Source: an uncultured bacterium (GTDB lineage Bacteria > Bacillota > Clostridia > Lachnospirales > Lachnospiraceae). From it: DNA of 64,000 bases. The notes beneath the pieces are model-generated. The model was not told where the DNA came from and made no database searches. It saw only the letters and a list, made by a program, of their open reading frames with translations. Shown here in pieces: positions 7,170 through 15,031 of the stretch. The DNA is taken from NCBI GenBank assembly GCA_947383005.1, contig CANDBT010000012.1, positions 1-64,000 of the forward strand, given 5' to 3'. A program made the position numbers and the translations under genes. Numbering within the stretch: position 1 is the stretch's first letter; each line of letters starts with the position of its first letter.

Positions 7170-8357
7170 ATGACTAAGATTGATATTATTTCCGGGTTTC
7201 TTGGAGCAGGTAAGACTACATTTATCAAAAAGCTTTTGGAAGAGGCAATTGCCGGAGAGCAAGTAGTGCTGATTGAGAATGAATTTGGTGAGATTGGCAT
7301 TGACGGCGGGTTTCTAAAAGAATCCGGCATTGAAATCCGGGAGATGAACTCAGGATGTATTTGTTGTTCTTTGGTCGGAGATTTCGGCCAGTCTTTGGAG
7401 GAGGTGCTGACGAAGTACCAGCCCGACCGAGTGATTATTGAGCCTTCAGGTGTGGGAAAGCTGTCGGATGTAATGAATGCGGTGCGCAACGTTGCCAAAA
7501 ATCTGGAGGTAAAGCTTAATAGTGCAGTGACGGTGGTTGATGCCAATAAGTGCCGGATGTATATGAAAAATTTTGGTGAATTTTTTAACAATCAGGTAGA
7601 AAACGCAGGTACCGTTGTGCTGAGCCGCACGGATGTCACTGAGCCGAGGAAGGTGCAGGCAGCGGTAGATTTGCTGAGAGAACATAATGGGGCAGCGACG
7701 ATTGTGACTACGCCGATAAGCCAACTGAACGGAGGGCAGCTTTTGGAGCTGATCGAAAAGCCTGATACGATGATGGAGGAACTGCTGGCGCAGGCTAAAG
7801 AAGAATACGAGCGTCACCATCATCATGAAGGCTGCGGATGCGGCTGTCATGAACATGGCCATGAGGATCATGACCATGAAGGTCATGCCCACGGCCATAG
7901 TCATGAGGGTCATGAAGATCATGCTCACGGCCATGGTCATGAGGGCCATGAAGATCATGCTCACGGCCATGGTCATGAGGGCCATGAAGATCATGTTCAC
8001 GGCCATGGTGAGGAGGGCCATGAAGGCCATACTCACAGTCTCGATCATGAAGGCCACGATCATCATCACCATCATGCAGATGAGATATTTAGCAGTTGGG
8101 GGATAGAAACGATTGTACCTTGCAGCCGGGAAAAACTCAAGGAAATTTTGGAAGAGTTGGCTTATGGCAATCATTATGGAGATGTGCTTCGGGCGAAAGG
8201 AATGCTGCCTGGGGAAGAAGACGGACAGTGGTATTATTTTGACTTAGTACCGGAGGAGTATGAAATCCGTACAGGAGCTCCGGATTATGCAGGCCGGGTA
8301 TGTGTAATCGGCGCTCGTTTAAATGAGAAAGAGCTTAATCAGGCATTTGGAAAATAA
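7170..8357 (+). CDS. COG0523/CobW-family GTPase, His-rich metal chaperone
   Basis: A 395-residue G3E GTPase of the CobW/COG0523 family, which delivers or inserts metals (zinc, cobalt). Walker A GFLGAGKTT is at residues 9-17, followed by ENEFGEIGID and the signature metal-binding GCICC (about 63-66). The Walker B region is IIEPSGVG. A very His-rich segment with tandem repeats spans about residues 216-305, including a GCGCGCH cluster. The CobW C-terminal domain follows (ETIVPCSREKLKEIL to the end). The ATG at 7170 is preferred (AAGAAGG at 9 nt) over 7164 (3 nt). It is followed 32 bp later by a second, divergent family member. The His-rich insert suggests metal storage or buffering; zinc or nickel are both possible. 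Confidence 0.93.
   Translation: MTKIDIISGFLGAGKTTFIKKLLEEAIAGEQVVLIENEFGEIGIDGGFLKESGIEIREMNSGCICCSLVGDFGQSLEEVLTKYQPDRVIIEPSGVGKLSDVMNAVRNVAKNLEVKLNSAVTVVDANKCRMYMKNFGEFFNNQVENAGTVVLSRTDVTEPRKVQAAVDLLREHNGAATIVTTPISQLNGGQLLELIEKPDTMMEELLAQAKEEYERHHHHEGCGCGCHEHGHEDHDHEGHAHGHSHEGHEDHAHGHGHEGHEDHAHGHGHEGHEDHVHGHGEEGHEGHTHSLDHEGHDHHHHHADEIFSSWGIETIVPCSREKLKEILEELAYGNHYGDVLRAKGMLPGEEDGQWYYFDLVPEEYEIRTGAPDYAGRVCVIGARLNEKELNQAFGK
7902..8009 (+). repeat. Three 36-bp tandem repeats in His-rich region
   Basis: Three near-identical 36-bp copies (starting 7902, 7938, 7974) encode 12-residue HEGHEDHAHGHG units. More degenerate His-rich units surround them. The array is likely to vary in copy number between strains by slippage. 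Confidence 0.9.
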
Positions 8358-8389
8358 GCAGAAGAAAACGGGAAAGGTCGTGAAATCAT

Positions 8390-9340
8390 ATGGGACCGCA
8401 GATTGATGATGAGATTATGCCGGTATTCCTGATTAATGGATTTTTGGAAGCAGGAAAAACTGAATTTTTGTCTTTTACTATGGAACAGGAGTATTTTCAG
8501 ACAGACGGGAAAACTTTGTTGATTGTTTGTGAAGAGGGAGAGACGGAATTCGATTCAGAGCTTTTGGCTGATACACGGACCTCGGTAGTCTATGTGGAGG
8601 AATTGGAGCAGATATCTCCGGAACGATTGACGGAGTTGGAGCTTTTGTACAATCCGGAAAGAGTGTTGATTGAATGGAATGGCATGTGGGATCAGAAAGA
8701 GCTTAAACTGCCTTCTGACTGGATGATTTATCAACAAATAACCATAATTGATATGTCTACCTTTGAGGTTTATGCAAAAAATATGAAATCGCTTTTGTCT
8801 GCGATGGTACAAGGCTCAGAGTTGATTATCGGAAACCGCTGTGATGGGATTGAAGATTTGGAGCGATATAAGCGGATGCTGAAGTCTATGAATACAAAAT
8901 GCGATATTGTATTTGAGGATGAAAACGGGGAAATTGATGAATTGTCAGAAGAAGACCTTCCTTATGATTTAAATGCGGCGGTAATTGAAATACGCCCCGA
9001 AGCGTATGGAATATGGTACATTGATTGCATGGATAAGCCTCAGCGCTATGTGGGGAAAACGGTGGAATTTACTGCCATGGTGTTAAAATCTCCAAACTTT
9101 CCTAAAAATTATTTTGTGCCAGGCCGAATGGCGATGACCTGCTGTGCGGATGATATGACCTTTTTGGGCTATATCTGTAAAGCCAGGGAAGCGCGCAGGC
9201 TGGAAACCGGCCAATGGGTGAAGGTTCAGGCCAAGATTGCTCTGGAATACTGGCAGGACTATCAAGGCGAGGGACCTGTACTTTATGCGGAAAATATAGC
9301 CCTGGCCCAGCCGATTGAAGAGGTGGTTCAGTTTGGATAA
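8390..9340 (+). CDS. Degenerate COG0523-like GTPase fused to DUF1980/TIGR03943-like domain
   Basis: A 316-residue two-part protein. The N-terminal half resembles CobW GTPases (PVFLINGFLEAGKTEFL P-loop at about residues 10-26, later RVLIEWNGMW in the Walker B position), but the GCxCC metal-binding motif is missing. The C-terminal half, from about residue 200, has the pattern of the C-terminal domain of YcgQ/TIGR03943 proteins (GKTVEFTAMV, FPKNYFVPGRMAMTCCADDMTFLGY, GQWVKVQAKI). In other bacteria that domain belongs to a protein encoded beside COG0523 GTPases and YcgR-type permeases. It follows the His-rich GTPase and is probably co-transcribed. A role in metal handling is inferred. Three-hairpin repeats begin immediately after its stop. 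Confidence 0.8.
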   Translation: MGPQIDDEIMPVFLINGFLEAGKTEFLSFTMEQEYFQTDGKTLLIVCEEGETEFDSELLADTRTSVVYVEELEQISPERLTELELLYNPERVLIEWNGMWDQKELKLPSDWMIYQQITIIDMSTFEVYAKNMKSLLSAMVQGSELIIGNRCDGIEDLERYKRMLKSMNTKCDIVFEDENGEIDELSEEDLPYDLNAAVIEIRPEAYGIWYIDCMDKPQRYVGKTVEFTAMVLKSPNFPKNYFVPGRMAMTCCADDMTFLGYICKAREARRLETGQWVKVQAKIALEYWQDYQGEGPVLYAENIALAQPIEEVVQFG

Positions 9341-9494
9341 TATAACTTATCAGAATTTGCGAAGCAAATTTTGATAAAAGGCGCGTTCTTAGCGCCGTAA
9401 ATCGATTACAGGGTTCGCGGAGCGGTTCCTGTAATATAACTTATCAGAATTTGCGAAGCAAATTTTGATAAAAGGCGCGTTCTTAGCGCCGTAT
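9341..9494. repeat. Tandem three-hairpin units, 94-bp period
   Basis: Starts on the base after the stop codon of the preceding gene. The first full unit (9341-9434) and a second, partial unit (from 9435) carry the TTATCA...TGATAA palindrome with the GCGAAGC mini-hairpin, the GGCGC/GCGCC hairpin and the TTACAGG/CCTGTAA hairpin. Same family as 1970-2159. Confidence 0.85.
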
Positions 9495-9553
9495 ACGGAA
9501 GTTTGCTGTTGCAGAATACAGAGGGAGATAATCGGGTAGAGGTAAATTTCCCC

Positions 9554-10114
9554 CTACTCGATTATTTTTCGCCCGCATTCAAAACATAAAGACTGGCCTT
9601 CCGGTACTTTAGCGCCGCAGATGCACTCTCTGGGAGGTCTTATTTTTACCGGCTGTGTTTCACTGGTGGCAGTTTCCAGGCTTCTGCCGCAAAATCCGCA
9701 AAATTTGGAATTTTTTACAATTTCAGCCCCACATATACAATAAGTTGCGGATTTAGAGACGGGTTCGCCACAATTCGGGCAGAAACGGTCCTGGGGATTT
9801 AATTTGTATCCGCAGGAACAAAGGTTTTTTCCGACATTTTTTGCTTCCAGTTCTGCTTTTTGCTGTTCCAATTCCTGGATTTCTTCTTCTAATGACTGGA
9901 TTTTATCCAGATAATGTTTAATTTGAACGATTTCGATTTTATTTTCTTTGGATAAATCATAAACTTCCATGCCTATAAATCCGTAAAGTTTTATCTTTTC
10001 ATTGGTTTTATCTTCCAAAAGTCTGCTTATGGTTTTCCGGTTTTTTTTATCCGATGATTGTCCAAGTGCATCAGGTAGTTTTACTTTTTTGATTAATCCT
10101 TTAATGTTGTCCAT
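9554..10114 (-). CDS. Zinc-ribbon protein with coiled coil
   Basis: A 186-residue soluble protein. Residues about 60-95 form a Glu/Gln-rich coiled coil (IQSLEEEIQELEQQKAELEAK). From about residue 98 there are three tandem CxC/CxxC zinc-ribbon units: CSCGYKL...FCPNCGEP, YCICGAEI...FCGFCGRS and CICGAKV...CFECGRK. It is the last gene of a minus-strand cluster behind a two-TM coiled-coil protein (43 bp away) and a dynamin-like GTPase. Multi-ribbon proteins of this type usually bind protein or nucleic acid; the function here is unknown. Confidence 0.85.
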   Translation of the reverse strand: MDNIKGLIKKVKLPDALGQSSDKKNRKTISRLLEDKTNEKIKLYGFIGMEVYDLSKENKIEIVQIKHYLDKIQSLEEEIQELEQQKAELEAKNVGKNLCSCGYKLNPQDRFCPNCGEPVSKSATYCICGAEIVKNSKFCGFCGRSLETATSETQPVKIRPPRECICGAKVPEGQSLCFECGRKIIE

Positions 10115-10157
10115 TTTCTCTCCTTTGTCCTGTTTATTGGCTATTAAATGGTAACAG

Positions 10158-11339
10158 TTATTTTAAGTTCATCCATTCTTCCCAAAGAGACTGAAAGGTG
10201 GCGTTATTTTCCTGCTTTTCCTGATCATACCGTGTCCCTTTGAGAATACGGTTTAATATTGTCAGATATTGACGTTCATATTCGATTACAATATCTTGTA
10301 CTGTATTATCTGCTATTTGATTCATCTCATCATTCTGTTTAAATTGTTCCAGTTCTGATTTCAGATAAAGTTCGCATTTCTCACAGATTTGATGGCGGCA
10401 CCAGGTTTGCAGCCTATGGATATAATACGTATAAGCGACAACAAAAAGCAGCAGCAAAAAGGCAAGTAAAATCCCCAGGCCAGCGGAAAGCCCCCCGAAA
10501 AAGTAAGCAGATGATGCGAATATTCCCGGGGTAATCAATTTGCCTGCGACTTGATTTTTTATCGGATCAATCAGTGAGTATTCCTTATTTTCATCGTGTC
10601 CGCTGTTTTCGTTGGCGGATTCATTAGCAGAAACCGTTTGTGTTTTTGCTGCCGTTTTTTGAGAAGAATATTGCAGCGACGTTGCGCCGGCTATGGTTAT
10701 GAACATGATGAACAATAAAAGTACAGGCATCCAAAGAAAAAACCTTTTTTTTCGTTGGTACTTTTTGGCGATGTGCCGGACGCCGTTTTTTGTTTTGTGA
10801 GCAAAAGACATGACAGCGCTGCTGCCAAAATCGGCAGTCATTACTTCTCCCATAATTTTGTTTTCTAAAGTATCTCGCTGAGTTTCGTACTCTTTATAAA
10901 ATTTCTCATGTCCGATACCTTCTGAATAAGCGCCGATATGGTGAAACATACTGTGCATATGATCCATCATATGACTGCAGTTTTCACCTACGTCTTTCAC
11001 CAATTGGCGGGAAGTCTGCAGCATATCTTCCTCATAGGATTGTTGAATTTGCTGAAAAAAGCTAAGGTACATCCCCTCATTGGATATTGTGTCCAGATGG
11101 GCTTTGGTAAAGGCGATTTCATCCATTTTTCGAAGGCACTCCTTAATGGACAAAATCTTTCGCTGTTCAATATTTGTCAGCGAAGATAAATTTTTCTTAT
11201 GGCATTGTTCGGCGATGGTTTTTATTTGAGTTTCTACTTCGGTTGTTGGTACAGATTGGGAATCTGAAATTTTCAGACGTATGCTTTCCAGGATATTTTC
11301 TATGGATTGGCGGGTTTCCGGCCATTGACGGTTATCCAA
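10158..11339 (-). CDS. Two-TM coiled-coil protein of dynamin-like cluster
   Basis: An unrecognised 393-residue protein. The N-terminal about 190 residues are helical and polar with a His/Met-rich patch (CSHMMDHMHSMFHH). A hydrophobic segment lies at about 203-224, a low-complexity Ser/Asn/Glu linker at about 225-255, a second hydrophobic segment at about 275-305, and a cytoplasmic helical tail follows. The annotated start at 11339 is a TTG with AGAGG 9 nt upstream. The same frame stays open upstream for about 35 codons with protein-like sequence but no ATG; an ATG at 11452 followed by eight A residues is one base out of phase (see findings). It is encoded between the GTPase and zinc-ribbon genes, so a membrane-remodelling complex is plausible but unproven. 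Confidence 0.75.
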   Translation of the reverse strand: MDNRQWPETRQSIENILESIRLKISDSQSVPTTEVETQIKTIAEQCHKKNLSSLTNIEQRKILSIKECLRKMDEIAFTKAHLDTISNEGMYLSFFQQIQQSYEEDMLQTSRQLVKDVGENCSHMMDHMHSMFHHIGAYSEGIGHEKFYKEYETQRDTLENKIMGEVMTADFGSSAVMSFAHKTKNGVRHIAKKYQRKKRFFLWMPVLLLFIMFITIAGATSLQYSSQKTAAKTQTVSANESANENSGHDENKEYSLIDPIKNQVAGKLITPGIFASSAYFFGGLSAGLGILLAFLLLLFVVAYTYYIHRLQTWCRHQICEKCELYLKSELEQFKQNDEMNQIADNTVQDIVIEYERQYLTILNRILKGTRYDQEKQENNATFQSLWEEWMNLK

Positions 11340-11480
11340 GCGAATATGCCTCTGGCAGTTTTCTATGCTGTCGAGAATTCGCGTGGGAAGGTTTTGTTCT
11401 TTGGCATAGCTTTTAGCCTTTCCGTCCAGCTTAGTAATGTGTTTTTTTTCATTTGTTTGTCAAGTTCCTTTCTGTATGTT

Positions 11481-11780
11481 GTTTGCGGTTATTGTTCATT
11501 CCCATGTCAAGCACCACGCTGCTTGGCATGGGGGATGCACGTAATGGCAGCGAACCAGGCCGCCCATCGCCGCAGGCGATTTTAAATGGCGGCCTGAGTT
11601 GCTGTTCGCTGGGTACCAGTGAACAGTAACGTTTGCGGTTATTGTTCATTCCCATGTCAAGCACCACGCTGCTTGGCATGGGGGATGCACGTAATGGCAG
11701 CGAACCAGGCCGCCCATCGCCGCAGGCGATTTTAAATGGCGGCCTGAGTTGCTGTTCGCTGGGTACCAGTGAACAGCAAC
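11481..11780. mobile_element. Tandem pair of 150-bp MITE-like elements (R5)
   Basis: Two copies, 11481-11630 and 11631-11780, are almost identical (one visible difference, CAGTAAC versus CAGCAAC). Each has a left end GTTATTGTTCAT and a right end GTGAACAGYAAC. GTTTGCGG occurs three times, at 11481, 11631 and 11781, before, between and after them, as expected for a 7-8 bp target duplication amplified with the element. The interior holds CGCCGCAGGCG inside GGCCGCCCAT...ATGGCGGCC. The pair separates the dynamin-like GTPase gene from the rest of its cluster. Confidence 0.85.
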
Positions 11781-11786
11781 GTTTGC

Positions 11787-11816
11787 GGTAATGGTTCAGA
11801 CGGTCTGACCAGTTAT
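11787..11816. repeat. Minimal element: two fused repeat ends
   Basis: GGTAATGGTTCAGACGG runs directly into TCTGACCAGTTAT, like the two ends of the R2-type element joined without an interior. It lies between the tandem pair and the GTPase stop codon. Confidence 0.5.
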
Positions 11817-11819
11817 ATT

Positions 11820-13700
11820 TTATTCTATAAGAGATTCTTTGTTCTTGGACATTGTTTCAATATGATGAAGCAATTCTTCTGTGTGCAGGAGTTTTTTTTC
11901 GAGATTCGGAAGCTTTTGCTCTTCCAGGTTTACGGATAAACGAAATTCATTGAAGCAGCCATCCACGGAAGAAAGTTCCTTTTCGAACAACTCGGTAATT
12001 TGTGAAGAAATTTGTAAATTTATCGTTTCTCTTGCTTTTTCCACTTCGCATTTGAATTGCCGGATACATTCTTGAGAAGCCTTTTCCATTTTTCCGGCAG
12101 CCTTGGGGTCATAGAGTTTTTTGGCAAGAGAATTGACGACGAAAGCACCGGCAATTACCCCGATGCCAATCAGGCCGGCGGCTGCGATACTTCCCACAAA
12201 TACCCCCGCCAAAGCGCTGGCAGCATTGGCGGCGGCGCTGCTGCCCAGAGCGTTGCCAATGCCGGCACTCGTCCAGGCGGCCAGGCTTCCGGCTCCTGCG
12301 GCGCCGGTCATACTGCCGGCTCCAGCGCCCCCTGCCAGAGAGAGTGCTTTTCTTATCCCTACTTTTGATTCATATTTTTTTCGCTCATTCCAGATTTTGA
12401 GAAATAAATCTTCAGAAGAATCCGTCATGAGCTGATAAAATTCCCCGGCAAGGAAAGCAGAATTTTTGGTTTCCGCCACGATTTGCCGTCTGCTTTGGGA
12501 TAAAGAGCCATAAAAGCGGTCGTTGAGAGCCAGGATATTTTCCCGTTGATTGAAATAGCCGACTGCTTCCTGAAAAAGGATTTCCAGGTCATGAAGGCAA
12601 TTTTTCATTGCTTCGATAGTTTTTCGGTTAATGGAATCATTCATCATGATTTTATAATTTTCATTGACCAGGTTCAGATAAGCGATGAAATCTTCTTTAG
12701 TTTGAAAACGTTCTTTGATTTTGTAAGGGTCCATCTTGGCGATAATTTCCTGCTGGTAGTTGTCAATGGATTGATGAATGTCTTCCGTCAGTTTGCAGAT
12801 AAAGTCCGAAAGTGTTTTTTTATAGCAGCCGATGTAGTTGTCCAAAGAAGTATTGATTTTATGTAAAATTTCCCTGTCGGATTCATATTGTTTTTTTCGC
12901 AGGGAAAAGGAACGCTGCAATTGTGTGAGCGTAGTTTGGATTTCTTCGATATTGTTTTGCTGCATATGGATGAGAGGGTTTTCTCCTATGATTTGCTCGC
13001 GGATGTACGAGCGGACAGCCGCCCAATCGGCTATCCCCTCAATCTTCTTTTGTGACATGTTTCCATGCCTGACGGTTACAACAGGAAATACAGGCCCGGT
13101 GATATGGCTTTCCTGCATGTAGGTTTTGAGCTTATTGACCGATTCTGTCAATTTTGTGCGAGAAATGGTATCGCATTTTGTGAGAAAACACAGGATGTTA
13201 TGATGAGGCAGGCATTCCAGTAAATCCCATAGCTTTGGGCTTTGGATATTGCCGACATCAAAAACAGCCAACAGGATATGGGAATCAGAGGCCAGTTCTT
13301 TTGCTTTAGCCAAAGAAGCTGTTTCCATTTGATCAATGCCTTTGGTGTCAATGATGGATATGCCTTTCATGGCGTCAGAAGCCAGAAAGCTTTTTTGCAT
13401 TCCGTCGGATACGGGAGTTTGAACGTTTTGCTGGCCCCATCGGTATTCGCAAATATCTCCAGTCATATGATCTTGAGGGGGGAGGATATCCTGAAAAAGA
13501 AGATGCAGCAGGCTTGTTTTTCCGGATTGACATTCTCCCAAAACGATATAGGAAGTCTGATTGTTTGAATTTTTCAAGGCTTTTTGAAGTTTTTCCTTTT
13601 CTTGCCGGTCATCGCTGCCCTGAAGCAAGGAAAAAAGCTGTTCAAATAAATCGCTTAAAGCAGCGGATTCTTTATTTTCGCATAAAATATTTGTTCCCAT
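11820..13700 (-). CDS. Dynamin-like GTPase
   Basis: A 626-residue large GTPase with dynamin-family layout. The G domain shows G1 GECQSGKTS (about residues 57-65), G3 DTKG (about 118-121) and G4 LTKCD (about 168-172). A long helical stalk follows (about 240-450), then a Gly/Ala-rich hydrophobic segment at about 455-545 that fits a membrane-inserting paddle, and a C-terminal helical arm. Its ATG has AGGAGA 7 nt upstream. Bacterial dynamin-like proteins bind and fuse or protect membranes; several act in phage or antibiotic stress. Its specific role here is unknown. The two genes downstream are probably its partners, although a tandem repeat pair now lies between them. Confidence 0.85.
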   Translation of the reverse strand: MGTNILCENKESAALSDLFEQLFSLLQGSDDRQEKEKLQKALKNSNNQTSYIVLGECQSGKTSLLHLLFQDILPPQDHMTGDICEYRWGQQNVQTPVSDGMQKSFLASDAMKGISIIDTKGIDQMETASLAKAKELASDSHILLAVFDVGNIQSPKLWDLLECLPHHNILCFLTKCDTISRTKLTESVNKLKTYMQESHITGPVFPVVTVRHGNMSQKKIEGIADWAAVRSYIREQIIGENPLIHMQQNNIEEIQTTLTQLQRSFSLRKKQYESDREILHKINTSLDNYIGCYKKTLSDFICKLTEDIHQSIDNYQQEIIAKMDPYKIKERFQTKEDFIAYLNLVNENYKIMMNDSINRKTIEAMKNCLHDLEILFQEAVGYFNQRENILALNDRFYGSLSQSRRQIVAETKNSAFLAGEFYQLMTDSSEDLFLKIWNERKKYESKVGIRKALSLAGGAGAGSMTGAAGAGSLAAWTSAGIGNALGSSAAANAASALAGVFVGSIAAAGLIGIGVIAGAFVVNSLAKKLYDPKAAGKMEKASQECIRQFKCEVEKARETINLQISSQITELFEKELSSVDGCFNEFRLSVNLEEQKLPNLEKKLLHTEELLHHIETMSKNKESLIE

Positions 13701-13739
13701 TTTTATCTCCTATGGGTAAATGATATCATGTCTTTTGGA

Positions 13740-14050
13740 CATATTTTTTTGTATCATAGGAAAGTGCGTCCTATGATACAAAACGCTCCGCTTAGGTTGC
13801 TGAGTGCCAGTGGTACTCGTTTAGCAATGACCGGAGTGGGACGTAGACGCACTGCAGCGGAGAGGAATCATGTCACTGAAGCGACCCGCCGCAGGCGGAG
13901 AATCCTGCAAAGCAGGATTCTTTGTTCTTATAACATGTGCTCCGCACATGCTTCCTCCAGGGGATACGCACAGTTTGGCTTGGCGTTTTGCCGCGCTTTG
14001 CACAGCACCGAACTGGCGCTGATATAATTTCTGACGACATTATACCATAA
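13740..14050. repeat. Mosaic palindromic repeat region before sigK
   Basis: No gene is supported between 13701 and 14184. A 13-bp perfect inverted repeat TTGTATCATAGGA...TCCTATGATACAA (13749-13781) could terminate transcription. It is followed by hairpin modules (CGCCGCAGGCG, AATCCTGCAAAGCAGGATT, CATGTGCTCCGCACATG) and by GATATAATTTCTGACGACAT at about 14018, a relative of the hairpin at 468-493. It appears to be a cluster of nested or decayed repeats. Confidence 0.65.
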
Positions 14051-14184
14051 TTTGTTTTTTTTTACCAACAGGAAAACCATAGGGGGCGGCAAAATCTGAG
14101 CGGAGTGTCAGAAGTACATTATACGGCACGAGGCAAGCTGCAACAGCATACATTAGTAATAAGTAAGCTTGAAGGTGGCTTTCT

Positions 14185-14811
14185 TTGAAGACATTTCCAA
14201 AGCCTTTGTCACCCGGGGAAGAAAGAACATATCTGGAACGATACAGGGAGGGTGATCGGGAAGCACGCAATATTCTAATTGAGCGAAATATGAGGCTGGT
14301 GGCTCATGTGGCCAAAAAATATCAAAATACGGATTATGATATGGAAGATTTGCTGTCAGTGGGAACGATCGGGCTGATCAAGGCAGTCAACAATTTCCAC
14401 GCAGACCGCGGTTCCCGGCTGGCCACTTACGCTGCTAAGTGTATTGAAAATGAAATTTTGATGCTTTTGCGGGCCAGCAAAAAGTATACCAGGGAAGTAT
14501 CCCTGTATGAACCTATCGGAGTAGACAAGGATGGGGAAGCAGTAAGCTTGGTTGATGTGATTGAGACAGAAAATAAGGAGGTTTTGGCAGATTTAATCCT
14601 GGGACAGGACATCCAGGAGCTTTATGAGGCATATCAGTCCTGCCTTAAAGAACAAGAGCGGGCAGTAATCGGCATGCGGTATGGTTTGTTCGGAAAGCAG
14701 CCGCGCACTCAGCGGGAGATTGCGGCGACGTTGGGGATTTCCCGGTCGTATGTGAGCCGGATTGAGAAGAAGGCTCTGGGGAAGCTGCGGGAGAAGTTTG
14801 AGCAGGGATAA
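14185..14811 (+). CDS. sigK: Sporulation sigma factor SigK, no pro-sequence
   Basis: A 208-residue sigma-70 family protein closely matching mother-cell SigK: FPKPLSPGEERTYLERYREGD, NMRLVAHVAKKY (region 2.1), DLLSVGTIGLIKAV (region 2.2-2.3), KCIENEILMLLRASKK, VSLYEPIGVDKDGE, and TQREIAATLGISRSYVSRIEKKALGKL (region 4.2). The start is a TTG at 14185 with AAGG 9 nt upstream; an in-frame TGA at 14170-14172 rules out an N-terminal pro-sequence, unlike B. subtilis but as known for C. difficile. The gene is not interrupted. It directs late mother-cell genes during sporulation. Confidence 0.93.
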   Translation: MKTFPKPLSPGEERTYLERYREGDREARNILIERNMRLVAHVAKKYQNTDYDMEDLLSVGTIGLIKAVNNFHADRGSRLATYAAKCIENEILMLLRASKKYTREVSLYEPIGVDKDGEAVSLVDVIETENKEVLADLILGQDIQELYEAYQSCLKEQERAVIGMRYGLFGKQPRTQREIAATLGISRSYVSRIEKKALGKLREKFEQG

Positions 14812-14817
14812 ATCGTA

Positions 14818-14873
14818 AGGAGTAATAGGGGCAGCTTATAGCAAGCAGCCCCCTGTGTTGCTCCTATTTTTTT
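14818..14873 (+). terminator. sigK terminator
   Basis: A nested hairpin: AGGAG...CTCCT outside, GGGGC-GC...GC-GCCCC inside, followed by ATTTTTTTG. A strong intrinsic terminator directly after sigK. Confidence 0.85.
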
Positions 14874-14874
14874 G

Positions 14875-14903
14875 TTGTAAAGGGTAATGGAATCCGGTAT
14901 AAT
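14875..14903 (+). promoter_or_regulatory. Promoter of DUF262-like gene
   Basis: TTGTAA (14875-14880) and TATAAT (14898-14903) with a 17-bp spacer. The same TTGTAA-17-TATAAT layout recurs at 16397-16425 after the sigK-like remnant, as part of a duplicated segment. Confidence 0.65.
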
Positions 14904-15031
14904 AATAGTAATATCAGCAAAGTGGATACCGAATTGTGCAGAAAGCAGACTAAGAGGTCTATATGGAGAGATTTTCCGGCAATTATATTGACAGTTATGA
15001 AAAGAAAATACCTGTCTGACAGATATACCAG

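Noticed and set aside
7902-8009. 36-bp repeats considered as a CRISPR array
   Set aside because: They are contiguous without spacers and encode His-rich protein units in frame.
7446-8174. Long minus-strand frame opposite the His-rich COG0523 gene
   Set aside because: It is the antisense of the His repeat region; low-complexity Met/Ile/Ala product, no ribosome site. A shadow of the real gene.
11820-13700. Dynamin-like gene considered as a chaperone or AAA protein
   Set aside because: The G1-G3-G4 GTPase motifs, length and Gly/Ala-rich hydrophobic segment fit dynamin-like proteins better.
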